Assembly: GCA_017456885.1 (NCBI GenBank)
Contig: JAFTIM010000005.1
Location: 60,828 to 124,827, forward strand
Source of the DNA: Paludibacteraceae bacterium
Lineage (GTDB): Bacteria; Bacteroidota; Bacteroidia; Bacteroidales; Paludibacteraceae
Reading direction: 5' to 3'
DNA: 64,000 nt
The notes beneath the pieces were generated by a model that saw nothing but the letters and a program-made list of their open reading frames with translations, was not told the origin of the DNA and did no database searches. This document shows, in pieces, positions 1 through 8,437 of this stretch (positions are counted from its first letter, which is position 1; the number at the start of each line of letters is the position of its first letter). A program made the translations under genes and the position numbers.

Positions 1-934
1 ACACATGGTCGAGGGCGTGAATTTTCATCTCGTTGTCGATGGCGCGTGCCACAATGTCGCGCGGTGCCAAACTCAAACGTTCGTCGTATTTGTGCATAAA
101 TTCCTTGCCGTTGGGCAGACGCAAAATGCCGCCATAGCCGCGCATGGCTTCGGTAATCAGATAGGCGGGATGCGTTTCGGCGGGATTGTAAAGCACCGTC
201 GGGTGAAACTGCACAAATTCCATATCCTTGACCTTGCCTTTGGCGCGATACACCATGGCGATGCCATCGCCCGTGGCAATGTTCGGATTCGATGTGGTGG
301 CATAAACAGCGCCGGTGCCGCCGGTGGCCATCAGCGTGATTTTCGACAGATAAGTGTCGATTTTTCCTGTTGTCGGGTTCAAAATGTATGCGCCGTAGCA
401 TTCGATGTCGGGCGTGCGACGCGTAACACGCTGTCCGAGATGATGTTGCGTGATGATTTCCACCGCGAAATGATTTTCCAACACTTCGATGTCGGGATTG
501 GAACGTACGGCAGCCATCAATCCGCGCTGAATTTCGGCGCCCGTGTCGTCGGCGTGGTGCAGAATACGGAATTCGGAGTGTCCGCCCTCGCGGTGTAAAT
601 CGAAATTGCCGTCCTCTTTTTTATCGAAATTCACGCCCCAGCCCACCAACTCTTGGATTTGCGCCGGCGCATTTCGCACGACTTGCTCTACGGCAGCGCG
701 GTCGCTTATCCAATCGCCGGCAATCATAGTGTCTTCGATGTGTTTTTCGAAATCATCGACCAACAAATTTGTTACCGATGCTATGCCGCCTTGGGCTTTG
801 GCGGTGTTGGCTTCCTCTAAGGTGGTTTTGCACACGATTGCAATTTTTCCTTTTTTGGCACGTGCCACTTTCAGGGCATAACTCATGCCGGCAATGCCGC
901 CACCTATGATCAAAAAATCAAACTTTTTTATCAT
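1..934 (-). CDS. nadB: L-aspartate oxidase, C-terminus cut by window edge
   Basis: Flavoprotein that oxidises L-aspartate to iminoaspartate, the first step of de novo NAD synthesis in the cytoplasm. The reverse strand reads from ATG at 934 through an N-terminal FAD-binding motif (IIGGGIAGMSYAL), then AQGGIA, a REGGHSEFRILH segment, LMATGGTGAVYATTSNP and VQFHPTVLYNP, all typical of the NadB/succinate dehydrogenase flavoprotein family. The aspartate oxidase assignment rests on the overall resemblance and on the DDTGAEIQRGL region; fumarate reductase is less likely because no partner subunits are visible. About 311 residues are present of the usual 520 or so, and the rest lies off the left edge. 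A TATCTTTG promoter box lies just upstream on the same strand. Confidence 0.9.
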   Translation of the reverse strand, partial: MIKKFDFLIIGGGIAGMSYALKVARAKKGKIAIVCKTTLEEANTAKAQGGIASVTNLLVDDFEKHIEDTMIAGDWISDRAAVEQVVRNAPAQIQELVGWGVNFDKKEDGNFDLHREGGHSEFRILHHADDTGAEIQRGLMAAVRSNPDIEVLENHFAVEIITQHHLGQRVTRRTPDIECYGAYILNPTTGKIDTYLSKITLMATGGTGAVYATTSNPNIATGDGIAMVYRAKGKVKDMEFVQFHPTVLYNPAETHPAYLITEAMRGYGGILRLPNGKEFMHKYDERLSLAPRDIVARAIDNEMKIHALDHV

Positions 935-966
935 GACAAGTTTGTCTTTTCACTTTTTACAAATTG

Positions 967-974
967 CAAAGATA
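967..974 (-). promoter_or_regulatory. -7 promoter box for nadB
   Basis: Reverse strand reads TATCTTTG, a match to the Bacteroidetes -7 consensus TAnnTTTG, 33 bases before the nadB start. No clear -33 TTTG was found. The rest of the 203-base gap between nadB and recG holds nothing else I can support. Confidence 0.6.
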
Positions 975-1137
975 GGAAAACTTAAAGAATTGAAAGTTGA
1001 AAATTATACATTCTTAACAGATATGCAGTACATCGTATCGCATTGGCAAAATAGAACTATCAACTGTGATTACAAGAGCATTTCTCTCTGACGGATATTC
1101 GTACAAAGGAGAATTTGTACATAAATCTTCTCAAAAA

Positions 1138-3228
1138 TCAACTAATCGAACTCCAGTTGATGTTGTTTCGTTGCATGCAATCCAATTGTTTCAGAAGTAG
1201 GGCATTGGAGTCGTTTTGCAATAAGGGGTCGTCTTTTAGAATGTCAAGAGCCGCCTCGCGGGCAAGTTGTAACACTTGTCCGTCGCGGGCAAGGTCGGCT
1301 ATTTTCAAATCGAAAGGCAATCCGCTCTGCAAGGTGCCGTCGATGTCGCCGGGACCACGTAATTGCAGGTCGGCTTCGGCTATTTCGAAGCCATCGTTGG
1401 TGCGAACCATCGTGTCGAGTCGTTGGCGTGTTTCTTTCGATAGCTCAAATTTCGACATCAGTATGCAATACGATTGTTCGGCGCCACGTCCTACACGTCC
1501 TCGTAGTTGGTGTAGTTGCGACAGCCCGAAACGCTCGGCATTTTCGATAACCATCACCGAAGCGTTCGGTACATTCACTCCTACTTCTATCACCGTAGTG
1601 GCTACCATTATTTGAGTTTCGCCTGCAAGAAACCGTTGCATTTCGGCATCTTTCTCGGAGGCTTTCATTTTGCCATGCACCATACTCACCTTGTAGGAGG
1701 GGAACCGCTCTTTGATATATAGAAATCCGTCTTCAAGATTTTTCAAATCCATTTTTTCAGATTCCTGAATGAGCGGATACACAATATAAATTTGACGTCC
1801 TTTTTCAATCTGTTTCAGCAAAAAGCCGTTTAATGCTTCACGTTTGTTATCAAAATAGTGGAATGTCTGTATCGGTTTTCTGCCCGGTGGCAATTCATCG
1901 AGTACCGACACATCTAAATCGCCATAGAGTGTCATAGCCAATGTGCGAGGAATGGGAGTGGCCGTCATTACTAAAATATGCGGCGGTTGCACGTTTTTAG
2001 TCCAAAGTTTTGCCCGTTGGGCTACGCCGAAGCGATGTTGTTCGTCAATTACGACCAACCCCAGATTGTGAAACTCCACTTCGTCTTCCAACAAAGCGTG
2101 TGTGCCGATAAGCAGTTGCAAGGTGCCGTTGCGGAGTTGTTCGTGAAGTTGTTGTCGTGCTGTTTTTTTTGTGGAGCCGGTGAGTAAAGCCACGTGTACT
2201 CCCAAAGGCTGTAGCAGGGCATTGATAGTCTCAAAATGTTGATTGGCAAGAATTTCGGTGGGTGCCATCACGCATGCTTGAAAATGGTTGTCGAGTGCAA
2301 TCAAGGCACTCATCAGTGCCACAATGGTTTTGCCGCTGCCCACGTCGCCTTGCAAAAGGCGGTTCATTTGTCGTCCGGAATTCATGTCGGTACGTATTTC
2401 GCGCAACACTCGTTTTTGTGCGTTGGTAAGGCTAAAAGGCAGACAATGTGTGTAAAAATCATTGAAAAGTGCTCCAACTCGTCCAAAAACGAATCCTCGA
2501 TAACGTTGCTCTCTGTATTTGGTCTGTCGGAGAATGCTGAGTTGAACGTAAAATAACTCCTCGAATTTCAGTCGATAGCGAGCTTTGTTGAGCAAGTCGT
2601 TGTTTTGCGGAAAATGTATCTGTTGTAATGCTGTGCCACGCGCACACAATGAATAACGTTGCATCAGGTTTGCGGGCAATGTTTCGGGGATGTTGCCCAT
2701 AAACATCAAAGCTGTTTTGATAACCTTTCGTAATGCGTTGGAGTTCAGAAAATTGCTTTTCATTTTTTCCGTTGTGTTGTACAACGGCTGAAAGCCTTGC
2801 GATTGCTGTGTATAGTTTTCGGTAAAAGGTTCTATTTCAGGATGGGCAATGTTTAAGCGGCTGCCAAAGCGATTCGGTTTCCCAAAAATAACGTATTCCG
2901 TATTCAAACGATATTTCCCTTCTACATACCGAATGCCCTGGAACCATACCAAATCGACAAAACCCGTGCCGTCGGAGAAATGCGCTACATAACGTCGTGC
3001 GCGTCCCTCGCCCATGTATTCCGCCGACAAAATCTGCCCTTTCAACTGAATGTAAGGCATTGTTTCGTCTATTTCGTTTACACGATAAAATCGACTGCGA
3101 TCGACATATTTGTATGGATAATAGGAGAGTAAATCGGCAAGTGTTGTTATCCCAATCTCTTTTTTCAGCAATTCGGCGCGTTTTTGCCCGATGCCTTGTA
3201 TGCAGGTGATTTCAGTATCAAGATTCAT
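1138..3228 (-). CDS. recG: ATP-dependent DNA helicase RecG
   Basis: Superfamily 2 helicase that remodels stalled replication forks and Holliday junctions. An N-terminal wedge/OB region (about residues 1-250, IQGIGQKRAELLKKE near the start) is followed by the helicase core: Walker A GDVGSGKT, the DEQH box in VVIDEQHRFG, TATPIPRTLAMTLYGDLD, and the C-terminal QLRGRVGRG. Length near 696 residues is normal. The chosen ATG at 3228 overlaps the stop of the upstream GSCFA gene as ATGA, which suggests translational coupling. An in-frame ATG at 3237 would add three residues and cannot be excluded. It lies in a minus-strand operon behind the GSCFA gene. Confidence 0.96.
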   Translation of the reverse strand: MNLDTEITCIQGIGQKRAELLKKEIGITTLADLLSYYPYKYVDRSRFYRVNEIDETMPYIQLKGQILSAEYMGEGRARRYVAHFSDGTGFVDLVWFQGIRYVEGKYRLNTEYVIFGKPNRFGSRLNIAHPEIEPFTENYTQQSQGFQPLYNTTEKMKSNFLNSNALRKVIKTALMFMGNIPETLPANLMQRYSLCARGTALQQIHFPQNNDLLNKARYRLKFEELFYVQLSILRQTKYREQRYRGFVFGRVGALFNDFYTHCLPFSLTNAQKRVLREIRTDMNSGRQMNRLLQGDVGSGKTIVALMSALIALDNHFQACVMAPTEILANQHFETINALLQPLGVHVALLTGSTKKTARQQLHEQLRNGTLQLLIGTHALLEDEVEFHNLGLVVIDEQHRFGVAQRAKLWTKNVQPPHILVMTATPIPRTLAMTLYGDLDVSVLDELPPGRKPIQTFHYFDNKREALNGFLLKQIEKGRQIYIVYPLIQESEKMDLKNLEDGFLYIKERFPSYKVSMVHGKMKASEKDAEMQRFLAGETQIMVATTVIEVGVNVPNASVMVIENAERFGLSQLHQLRGRVGRGAEQSYCILMSKFELSKETRQRLDTMVRTNDGFEIAEADLQLRGPGDIDGTLQSGLPFDLKIADLARDGQVLQLAREAALDILKDDPLLQNDSNALLLKQLDCMQRNNINWSSIS

Positions 3229-4184
3229 TTTGAACATATTTTAATGCCGAGTTCATGTTCCAATGCCTCTTTTTGTTGCAAAATATTGATTTTAAATTGG
3301 ATGTATGCTTGTGTATCGGCATTGAGAGGTCGATGCAAAAGGGATTTCCGCACCTTTTCTATTTTCGGAAAGTAAGCTCGTATTTGCTCATCGAAAAATT
3401 CTTCGCAAAAACATTCCCATACATATTGCACTGCCAAAGGCGATGGATGCACCATGTCGTCAGCAAAAAAGCGATAATCGCGGAGTTCGTCCAAAACAAT
3501 CTCGTAGGCAGGAAAATAACGGGTGTTCGCGTATTTCCTGCATAACTCTTCTACCGCTAACAAAAGCGTCGATTTGCTCAATTGATTGGCATGCGCTCCA
3601 TCACGAAAATGCCTTATCGGACTTACCGTAAAAATAATGTGAAGGTGGGGATTATAGGCTTGCAATTCGGCAATGGTTTTCTCAAAAACGCTTACTACAT
3701 CGTCCACCGATAGCCTGTTTCGCATGAAAAGCCTTTCGGGCAACTTGTGGCAGTTGGCTACCACTTGTCCCGTATCTGCAAGGCGATAAATCCACGCTGT
3801 TCCGAGGGTTATTATCAGAAAACGTGCGGTTTTTAGTTGTTGTTGTGCCTCGACAAAAGAGGTGTTTATGCGTAGCAGTGTGTCTTCGACCGAGGTACTC
3901 GAAAACTGACTATGATGCATAAAACTATGATAAAGTCCCTCGTGTGAAAAAAGTTCGGTTTCGGTAAAAACGGTTCCTGTCGTTAGTCGATGTAATGCCA
4001 TTGCTATCGAACATGGGTTGTAAAGTGTTCCGAACGGATTTAACAAAGCCTTTAATCCCACTTGTTGCATTTGCGAACCCACCGAGTCGGAAAAACACGA
4101 GCCGAGAAGCATAATCTCGTCTGCAAAAGTTATTTTCCATTCTTTGGGCAGTGTTGCCAATGTTACTTTTGTCCGAAAATTCAT
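3225..4184 (-). CDS. GSCFA domain protein
   Basis: Protein of the GSCFA family, an uncharacterised SGNH-hydrolase-like group common in Bacteroidetes. The signature is visible as LLGSCFSDSVG near residue 27, with a later DDMVHPSPLAVQYVWE segment that fits the C-terminal Asp/His region of SGNH enzymes. Length 319 residues, no signal peptide, so probably cytoplasmic. The substrate is unknown. It is the first gene of an operon with recG (ATGA overlap) and has a TATTTTTG box immediately upstream. Confidence 0.85.
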   Translation of the reverse strand: MNFRTKVTLATLPKEWKITFADEIMLLGSCFSDSVGSQMQQVGLKALLNPFGTLYNPCSIAMALHRLTTGTVFTETELFSHEGLYHSFMHHSQFSSTSVEDTLLRINTSFVEAQQQLKTARFLIITLGTAWIYRLADTGQVVANCHKLPERLFMRNRLSVDDVVSVFEKTIAELQAYNPHLHIIFTVSPIRHFRDGAHANQLSKSTLLLAVEELCRKYANTRYFPAYEIVLDELRDYRFFADDMVHPSPLAVQYVWECFCEEFFDEQIRAYFPKIEKVRKSLLHRPLNADTQAYIQFKINILQQKEALEHELGIKICSK

Positions 4185-4198
4185 AACTCAATTTTTCG

Positions 4199-4206
4199 CA
4201 AAAATA
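4199..4206 (-). promoter_or_regulatory. -7 promoter box for GSCFA-recG operon
   Basis: Reverse strand TATTTTTG matches TAnnTTTG, 15 bases before the GSCFA start codon, which would give a very short leader. Confidence 0.45.
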
Positions 4207-4322
4207 GCATTTAAAAGCGATTAAATTTTTAATACGAAAGAGAACGAATGGTGTTTTGATGCTTTTTTTACACTTTTTTTCGTTTTTTTTGAAAAATGTT
4301 TTGCAGTGTTATAAAAATCACT

Positions 4323-4330
4323 TACCTTTG
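4323..4330 (+). promoter_or_regulatory. -7 promoter box for tRNA-Val
   Basis: TACCTTTG matches TAnnTTTG and ends 24 bases before the first base of the tRNA. Confidence 0.6.
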
Positions 4331-4354
4331 CTCCGCTTTTGGAAAGAAAGTTTC

Positions 4355-4432
4355 GGGCGTTTAGCTCAGCTGGTTCAGAGCATCTGCCTTACAAGCAGAG
4401 GGTCGGCGGTTCGAATCCGTCAACGCCCACCA
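4355..4432 (+). tRNA. tRNA-Val (anticodon TAC)
   Basis: Full cloverleaf: 7-bp acceptor GGGCGTT/AACGCCC, D arm, anticodon stem TCTGC/GCAGA with loop CTTACAA (anticodon TAC), a T arm with TTCGAAT, discriminator A and an encoded CCA at 4430-4432. It is a single-gene transcript with its own promoter and terminator. Confidence 0.97.
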
Positions 4433-4441
4433 CTGAAAATC

Positions 4442-4473
4442 AAGCACTTGCAGAAATGTAAGTGCTTTTTTTA
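4442..4473 (+). terminator. Intrinsic terminator after tRNA-Val
   Basis: Eleven-pair stem AAGCACTTGCA/TGTAAGTGCTT (one G-T pair) with a GAAA loop, followed by a T run. It also faces the convergent sulfatase gene. Confidence 0.85.
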
Positions 4474-4516
4474 TGCCTATAACTAATCAGTTGCAAGCAA
4501 ACTTTACGTTGTAGAT

Positions 4517-6079
4517 TTATTCTGTTTCATCAGGCCAAGGACAAGGTTTTGAAGTGGCTTTGAAAGTAGGTCGTTGCGCTCCTACTTCACGCAAGTAAGT
4601 TCCGAGTTCACAACTTAAGTCAGCTACGATAGCAGGATTTTTTTGCGCAATATCGTTATCCTCTCGAATGTCCTCTTGTAAATTGTATAGTTCTTTTTTG
4701 CCTGTACGGTAGTTGTAAATCAGTTTGTAATTACTTTTGCGAATGGCACAAGTTTGCCCATAGCCTTGTTTCAAATCCTCATATTGTACGGGAATCCATG
4801 TATGGGGAGAATTCCAAACCAGCGCACGTTGATGGTTGTCGGTATATCTCCCTTCGAGTAGCGGTACAAAACTACGTCCATCTACCACTTGTGGCACGAT
4901 ATAGTTTGTAATACCTGCCATTTCGAGTATTGTAGGGAAAAAATCTTCGATGATAAGAGGGTGAAAATTGATGGTGTTGGGAGCTACTTTGTCTTTCCAA
5001 TACACTATCATTGGCTCGCGTATTCCTCCTTCGTAGAGCGAACCTTTCCCCGACCGAAGCGGATAGTTGTGCCGACCTTCGGGTGCAGCGCCTCGTCCAC
5101 TAAAATCAAGACCACCATTGTCACTCATAAAAATAATAATGGTATTGTCTATTTGTTGTGTTTGCGTGAGGTAATCCATTATATCTCCAAGACTTTTGTC
5201 CATGCCCTCTATAAGGGCGGCATAGCGAGCCTCTGTGTCGTCAAGCCCTTTTGTGCGGTATTTGTCATAAAATCGTACGTCTTTGTCGAGTGGTACATGT
5301 ACCGCATAGTGAGCCATATAGAGGAAGAATGGTTGTTGCTTGGTGTGCGCATCTTCGAGTGTTTTTAACGCTTCACGCGTGAGAGCCTCAGTGAGAAATA
5401 CATCTTGTTGCCAATACTTTTCCAGTCCGGGTACGGCAAATCCTCCTTTGTGCCATGCTGTGCCATCGGGATTAAATCCGTAGCATCGCTCGCCAAGATA
5501 CGAAGCTGGTCCACCTGCCGAATGCCCTGCTATATTCACTTCAAATCCATAGTTAAGCGGATTGGCTGAAGGTGTGTTTGTTGCCCCAAAATGTGCTTTA
5601 CCAACATGAATGGTATGATAGCCGTGCTCTTTCAAAATCTGCACAAAGGAGGTTGCCACTGCCGTGTGGTTGATACCTTCAGAGGGTTGAATGCCGTTGT
5701 AGTTCCAATTGGGCATCTCTACATAAGGATTCGGATTGTCGGTGGAGATGTCGCGGTGGAGAGTCCAATTCGTTACACAATGACGTGCTTGATTCATGCC
5801 CGTCATCAAACTGCAACGGGAGGGAGAACTGATAGAACACGCATACGCCGAGGTCATTTTTACACCCATTGATGCCAAGCGTTCCATATTGGGTGTTTCG
5901 TAGCGGCGATTTAAATCCGAAACGCATGTATCGAATGGCACAGAAGTATCTTGCCAGCCCATATCATCAACCATAAAAAGCACAATGTTGGGACTGTTGG
6001 TGGCGGTAGTGGTTTCCATCGAAAATCCCGATGCGATCAGAAACGCCTTGTAGACCATCTTTTTTAAACTATATTTCAT
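4517..6079 (-). CDS. Secreted Ser-type sulfatase
   Basis: Alkaline-phosphatase-fold sulfatase that would remove sulfate esters from a glycan. Residues 31-39 (NIVLFMVDD) carry the first metal-binding aspartates. The activation motif is S84-x-P86-S-R88 (SSPSR), so the catalytic formylglycine would be made from serine by an anSME-type radical SAM enzyme, not from cysteine. SDNGG near residue 320 supplies the second metal site. An N-terminal hydrophobic stretch looks like a signal peptide, so it is probably periplasmic. Length 520 is typical. No SusC/D pair or glycosidase is adjacent, so the substrate is undetermined. It is convergent with tRNA-Val. The 131 bases between it and the DUF2147 gene show no clear promoter. 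Confidence 0.92.
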   Translation of the reverse strand: MKYSLKKMVYKAFLIASGFSMETTTATNSPNIVLFMVDDMGWQDTSVPFDTCVSDLNRRYETPNMERLASMGVKMTSAYACSISSPSRCSLMTGMNQARHCVTNWTLHRDISTDNPNPYVEMPNWNYNGIQPSEGINHTAVATSFVQILKEHGYHTIHVGKAHFGATNTPSANPLNYGFEVNIAGHSAGGPASYLGERCYGFNPDGTAWHKGGFAVPGLEKYWQQDVFLTEALTREALKTLEDAHTKQQPFFLYMAHYAVHVPLDKDVRFYDKYRTKGLDDTEARYAALIEGMDKSLGDIMDYLTQTQQIDNTIIIFMSDNGGLDFSGRGAAPEGRHNYPLRSGKGSLYEGGIREPMIVYWKDKVAPNTINFHPLIIEDFFPTILEMAGITNYIVPQVVDGRSFVPLLEGRYTDNHQRALVWNSPHTWIPVQYEDLKQGYGQTCAIRKSNYKLIYNYRTGKKELYNLQEDIREDNDIAQKNPAIVADLSCELGTYLREVGAQRPTFKATSKPCPWPDETE

Positions 6080-6210
6080 AAAAATATCAGTATTAAATGG
6101 CCAATGGCGTGATATGGTTGATTTTGTAAATGATAGGCACTGATGTCGGTAGTGAACATTTGCAGCCGCTATAGGGCATCACTTTTTGAATGGTGTAATC
6201 GTCCACTTTT

Positions 6211-6633
6211 CTACTTCACTCGAAACCAATTCATAGTACGTCCAAAAAAACCGCGTTTGTCGAGTGAACCGCGCACTTTGAGTACATTGCCCTCCACTTT
6301 CATCGAACAATAGTAGGTTTTCCCGTTGTTGGGGTCGTAGATAAGACCGCCGCTGTACTCTTTCCCGTCCTTTTTCAGTCCGCTGAGTATGTTTAATCCC
6401 ATAATCTTTCGTGAACGAAGTTTCGTATCAGGATTATACACGTCAACAACCGGAGTACCATCTTTCATTGTCGGGTTTTTCAACCAAATAATTTTACCGT
6501 TAAACACATCACCTAAACTATACACCTCCACAATGGCAGAGCCGTCTTCGAGTTTCCAATTGCCTAAAACATCTTGAGCCGTAACCCAAAATGGCATAAG
6601 CGTTAAACACATTACAATAAACACTTTTTTCAT
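6211..6633 (-). CDS. DUF2147 secreted protein
   Basis: Small exported protein of the DUF2147 family, function unknown. From ATG 6633 it begins with a clear signal peptide (MKKVFIVMCLTLMPFWVTAQ), followed by a mature domain with GNWKLEDGSAIVEVY, GKIIWLKNP, a GLNILSGLKK segment and GGLIYDPNNGKTYYC, which are characteristic of the family. It is 140 residues. A longer open frame starts at 6804, but that start lies beyond the promoter and inside the divergent patatin gene, so it is rejected. A TATCTTTG box sits 23 bases upstream. Confidence 0.88.
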   Translation of the reverse strand: MKKVFIVMCLTLMPFWVTAQDVLGNWKLEDGSAIVEVYSLGDVFNGKIIWLKNPTMKDGTPVVDVYNPDTKLRSRKIMGLNILSGLKKDGKEYSGGLIYDPNNGKTYYCSMKVEGNVLKVRGSLDKRGFFGRTMNWFRVK

Positions 6634-6656
6634 AATTATTTTCTTTAAAATCGGCA

Positions 6657-6664
6657 CAAAGATA
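6657..6664 (-). promoter_or_regulatory. -7 promoter box for DUF2147 gene
   Basis: Reverse strand TATCTTTG, matching TAnnTTTG. It fixes the start at 6633 because the longer frame would begin upstream of it. It is paired divergently with the patatin promoter. Confidence 0.65.
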
Positions 6665-6692
6665 GCCATTTTTTCAGGTGCAGACATTATTT

Positions 6693-6700
6693 TATCTTTG
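6693..6700 (+). promoter_or_regulatory. -7 promoter box for patatin-like gene
   Basis: TATCTTTG ends 18 bases before the ATG at 6719. Confidence 0.65.
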
Positions 6701-6718
6701 TGTGCTAAAATTTGAAAT

Positions 6719-7558
6719 ATGAAAACAGCATTGGTATTGGAAGGCGGAGCCATGCGTGGCTTATACACTGCGGGTGTTTTGGATGTTTTGTTGGATAATC
6801 TCATTGAAGTCGATGCCGTATATGCGACTTCGGCAGGTGTTCTTTTCGGGGTAAATTACATTTCGAAACAACGCGGACGCACCATTCGTTATAACAAAAA
6901 ATATGCTGCTGATCCGCGTTATATGGGTATAAAGTCGCTACTTACCACGGGCAATATCATCAATAAGGATTTTGCTTATTACGAAATTCCATTCAAACTT
7001 GATGTGTTCGACCAAAAGTCATTTTCCGAATCGAAAACAAAACTCTTTGCCACCATTACCAATGTGGTATCGGGTGCGGTGGAGTATCGTCGGGTAAACA
7101 ACGTGTTGCAGCAAATGGAATTGTTGCGTGCAACTTCGGCAATGCCTTTTGTGTCTGAAATGGTAGCACTTGACGGACAATTTTACTTTGACGGTGGTCT
7201 ATCGGATAGCATTCCTTTAAAACAATGTATAGCTGACGGATACCAACAAATAGTGGTAGTTTTGACACGTTGTGCAGGTTATCGCAAGCAAAAACGGAAT
7301 CCTTTACCTGCTAAAATCTTCTATAAAAAATACCCTGAGTTAATAAAAACCATCAATATGCGCTATGCCATGTACAACCGGCAAATGGATTTTGTGGAAC
7401 AGTTGGAACAAGAGGGGAAAATTGTTGTTGTTCGTCCGTCGGAGTATGTAAAAATTGCACGTATAGAGAAAAATGCCACACGTCTACAGGCTATGTACGA
7501 TTTGGGGATAAAAGATGCTCAACACCAGCTTCTTACCATTAAAAAGCACTTTGAATAA
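6719..7558 (+). CDS. Patatin-like phospholipase family protein
   Basis: Predicted serine acyl hydrolase of the patatin family, YjjU-like branch, probably cytoplasmic or membrane associated. The N-terminal oxyanion loop is LEGGAMRGLYTAGVLDVL, the nucleophile elbow is ATSAG near residue 40, and the dyad aspartate is in YFDGGLSDSIPL near residue 155. Length 279 is usual for the branch. The first glycine of the GxSxG elbow is alanine here. The substrate is unknown. It is monocistronic, with its own promoter and a shared terminator at the 3' end. Confidence 0.9.
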   Translation: MKTALVLEGGAMRGLYTAGVLDVLLDNLIEVDAVYATSAGVLFGVNYISKQRGRTIRYNKKYAADPRYMGIKSLLTTGNIINKDFAYYEIPFKLDVFDQKSFSESKTKLFATITNVVSGAVEYRRVNNVLQQMELLRATSAMPFVSEMVALDGQFYFDGGLSDSIPLKQCIADGYQQIVVVLTRCAGYRKQKRNPLPAKIFYKKYPELIKTINMRYAMYNRQMDFVEQLEQEGKIVVVRPSEYVKIARIEKNATRLQAMYDLGIKDAQHQLLTIKKHFE

Positions 7559-7560
7559 AC

Positions 7561-7598
7561 AAAAAGAAGCAGGAATGTTTCTTCTTGCTTCTTTTTTG
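7561..7598. terminator. Bidirectional terminator between patatin and PNP genes
   Basis: Inverted repeat AAAAAGAAGCA / TGCTTCTTTTT with an A run on one side and a T run on the other, lying between convergent genes, so it can serve both strands. Confidence 0.7.
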
Positions 7599-7621
7599 TT
7601 TTGGTAGTGTACCAACGAGTT

Positions 7622-8437
7622 TTAACCAATGCGTTTAACCATCTCTTTCATGATTAAGGTCATTTTCGGTTGAGCGGCATTCCCCATACGTTGCACTTCT
7701 TCGTGCGAAACTTCGACAAAATTACCGGGGACTCCCAAATCCGTGATAATTGATACACCAAAACATTTTATTCCCATGTGATTAGCCACAATCACTTCCG
7801 GTACCGTACTCATTCCCACGGCATCGGCGCCTATCACTCTGTAGTATTTGTATTCGGAGGGAGTTTCAAATGTAGGCCCTTGTGTGCCTGCATAAACACC
7901 GTGTTGTAGTTTAATCCCGTTTTCGGCAGCAATTTCCGATGCTAATGCTATCAAATTTTTGTCGTATGCTTCGTGCATATCGGGGAAACGCGGTCCGAGT
8001 TCTTCAAAATTCTGTCCTCGCAAAGGGTTTTCGGGAAACATATTCAGATGATCGTTTATCACCATTAAATCGCCAATCTCGTATGCCGGATTGACACCAC
8101 CCGAGGCATTCGATACAAACAAAATTTCAATTCCCAAAAGTTTCATCACGCGAATAGGGAATGTAACTTGTTTCATATCGTAGCCCTCATAATAATGAAA
8201 GCGTCCTTTCATAGCCAGAATATCTTTCCCGCCTAATTTTCCGAGTATCAAACAACCGCTGTGTCCTTCTACTGTCGATATGGGGAAATTCGGTATTTCT
8301 CCATAAGGGATTGAAATACTATCGGTAATCTGTTCTGCCAAATTGCCAAGACCTGTACCTAAAATAATAGCGACCCGAGGTTGGGTGAGCATTTTCGATT
8401 TAAGAAAATCGGCCGTCTCTTTTATTTTCTTTAACAT
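7622..8437 (-). CDS. Purine-nucleoside phosphorylase (inosine/guanosine type)
   Basis: Cytoplasmic trimeric-type phosphorylase that cleaves purine (deoxy)nucleosides with phosphate in purine salvage. Motifs: ILGTGLGNLAEQI (phosphate site), VEGHSGCL, MKGRFHYYEGY, SNASGGVNPAYEIGDLM and the purine-binding YAGTQGPTFETPSEY, followed by GADAVGMSTVPEVIVA. From ATG 8437 it is 271 residues, the normal size. The longest frame starts at 8491, but those residues lie within the end of lpxK. It overlaps the lpxK 3' end by 38 bases and is the last gene of the sppA-lpxK-PNP operon. Confidence 0.95.
   Translation of the reverse strand: MLKKIKETADFLKSKMLTQPRVAIILGTGLGNLAEQITDSISIPYGEIPNFPISTVEGHSGCLILGKLGGKDILAMKGRFHYYEGYDMKQVTFPIRVMKLLGIEILFVSNASGGVNPAYEIGDLMVINDHLNMFPENPLRGQNFEELGPRFPDMHEAYDKNLIALASEIAAENGIKLQHGVYAGTQGPTFETPSEYKYYRVIGADAVGMSTVPEVIVANHMGIKCFGVSIITDLGVPGNFVEVSHEEVQRMGNAAQPKMTLIMKEMVKRIG

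Noticed and set aside
6080..6210. Possible short peptide gene on the reverse strand between the sulfatase and the DUF2147 gene
   Set aside because: An ATG gives only about 28 residues with no signal peptide, motif or promoter box.
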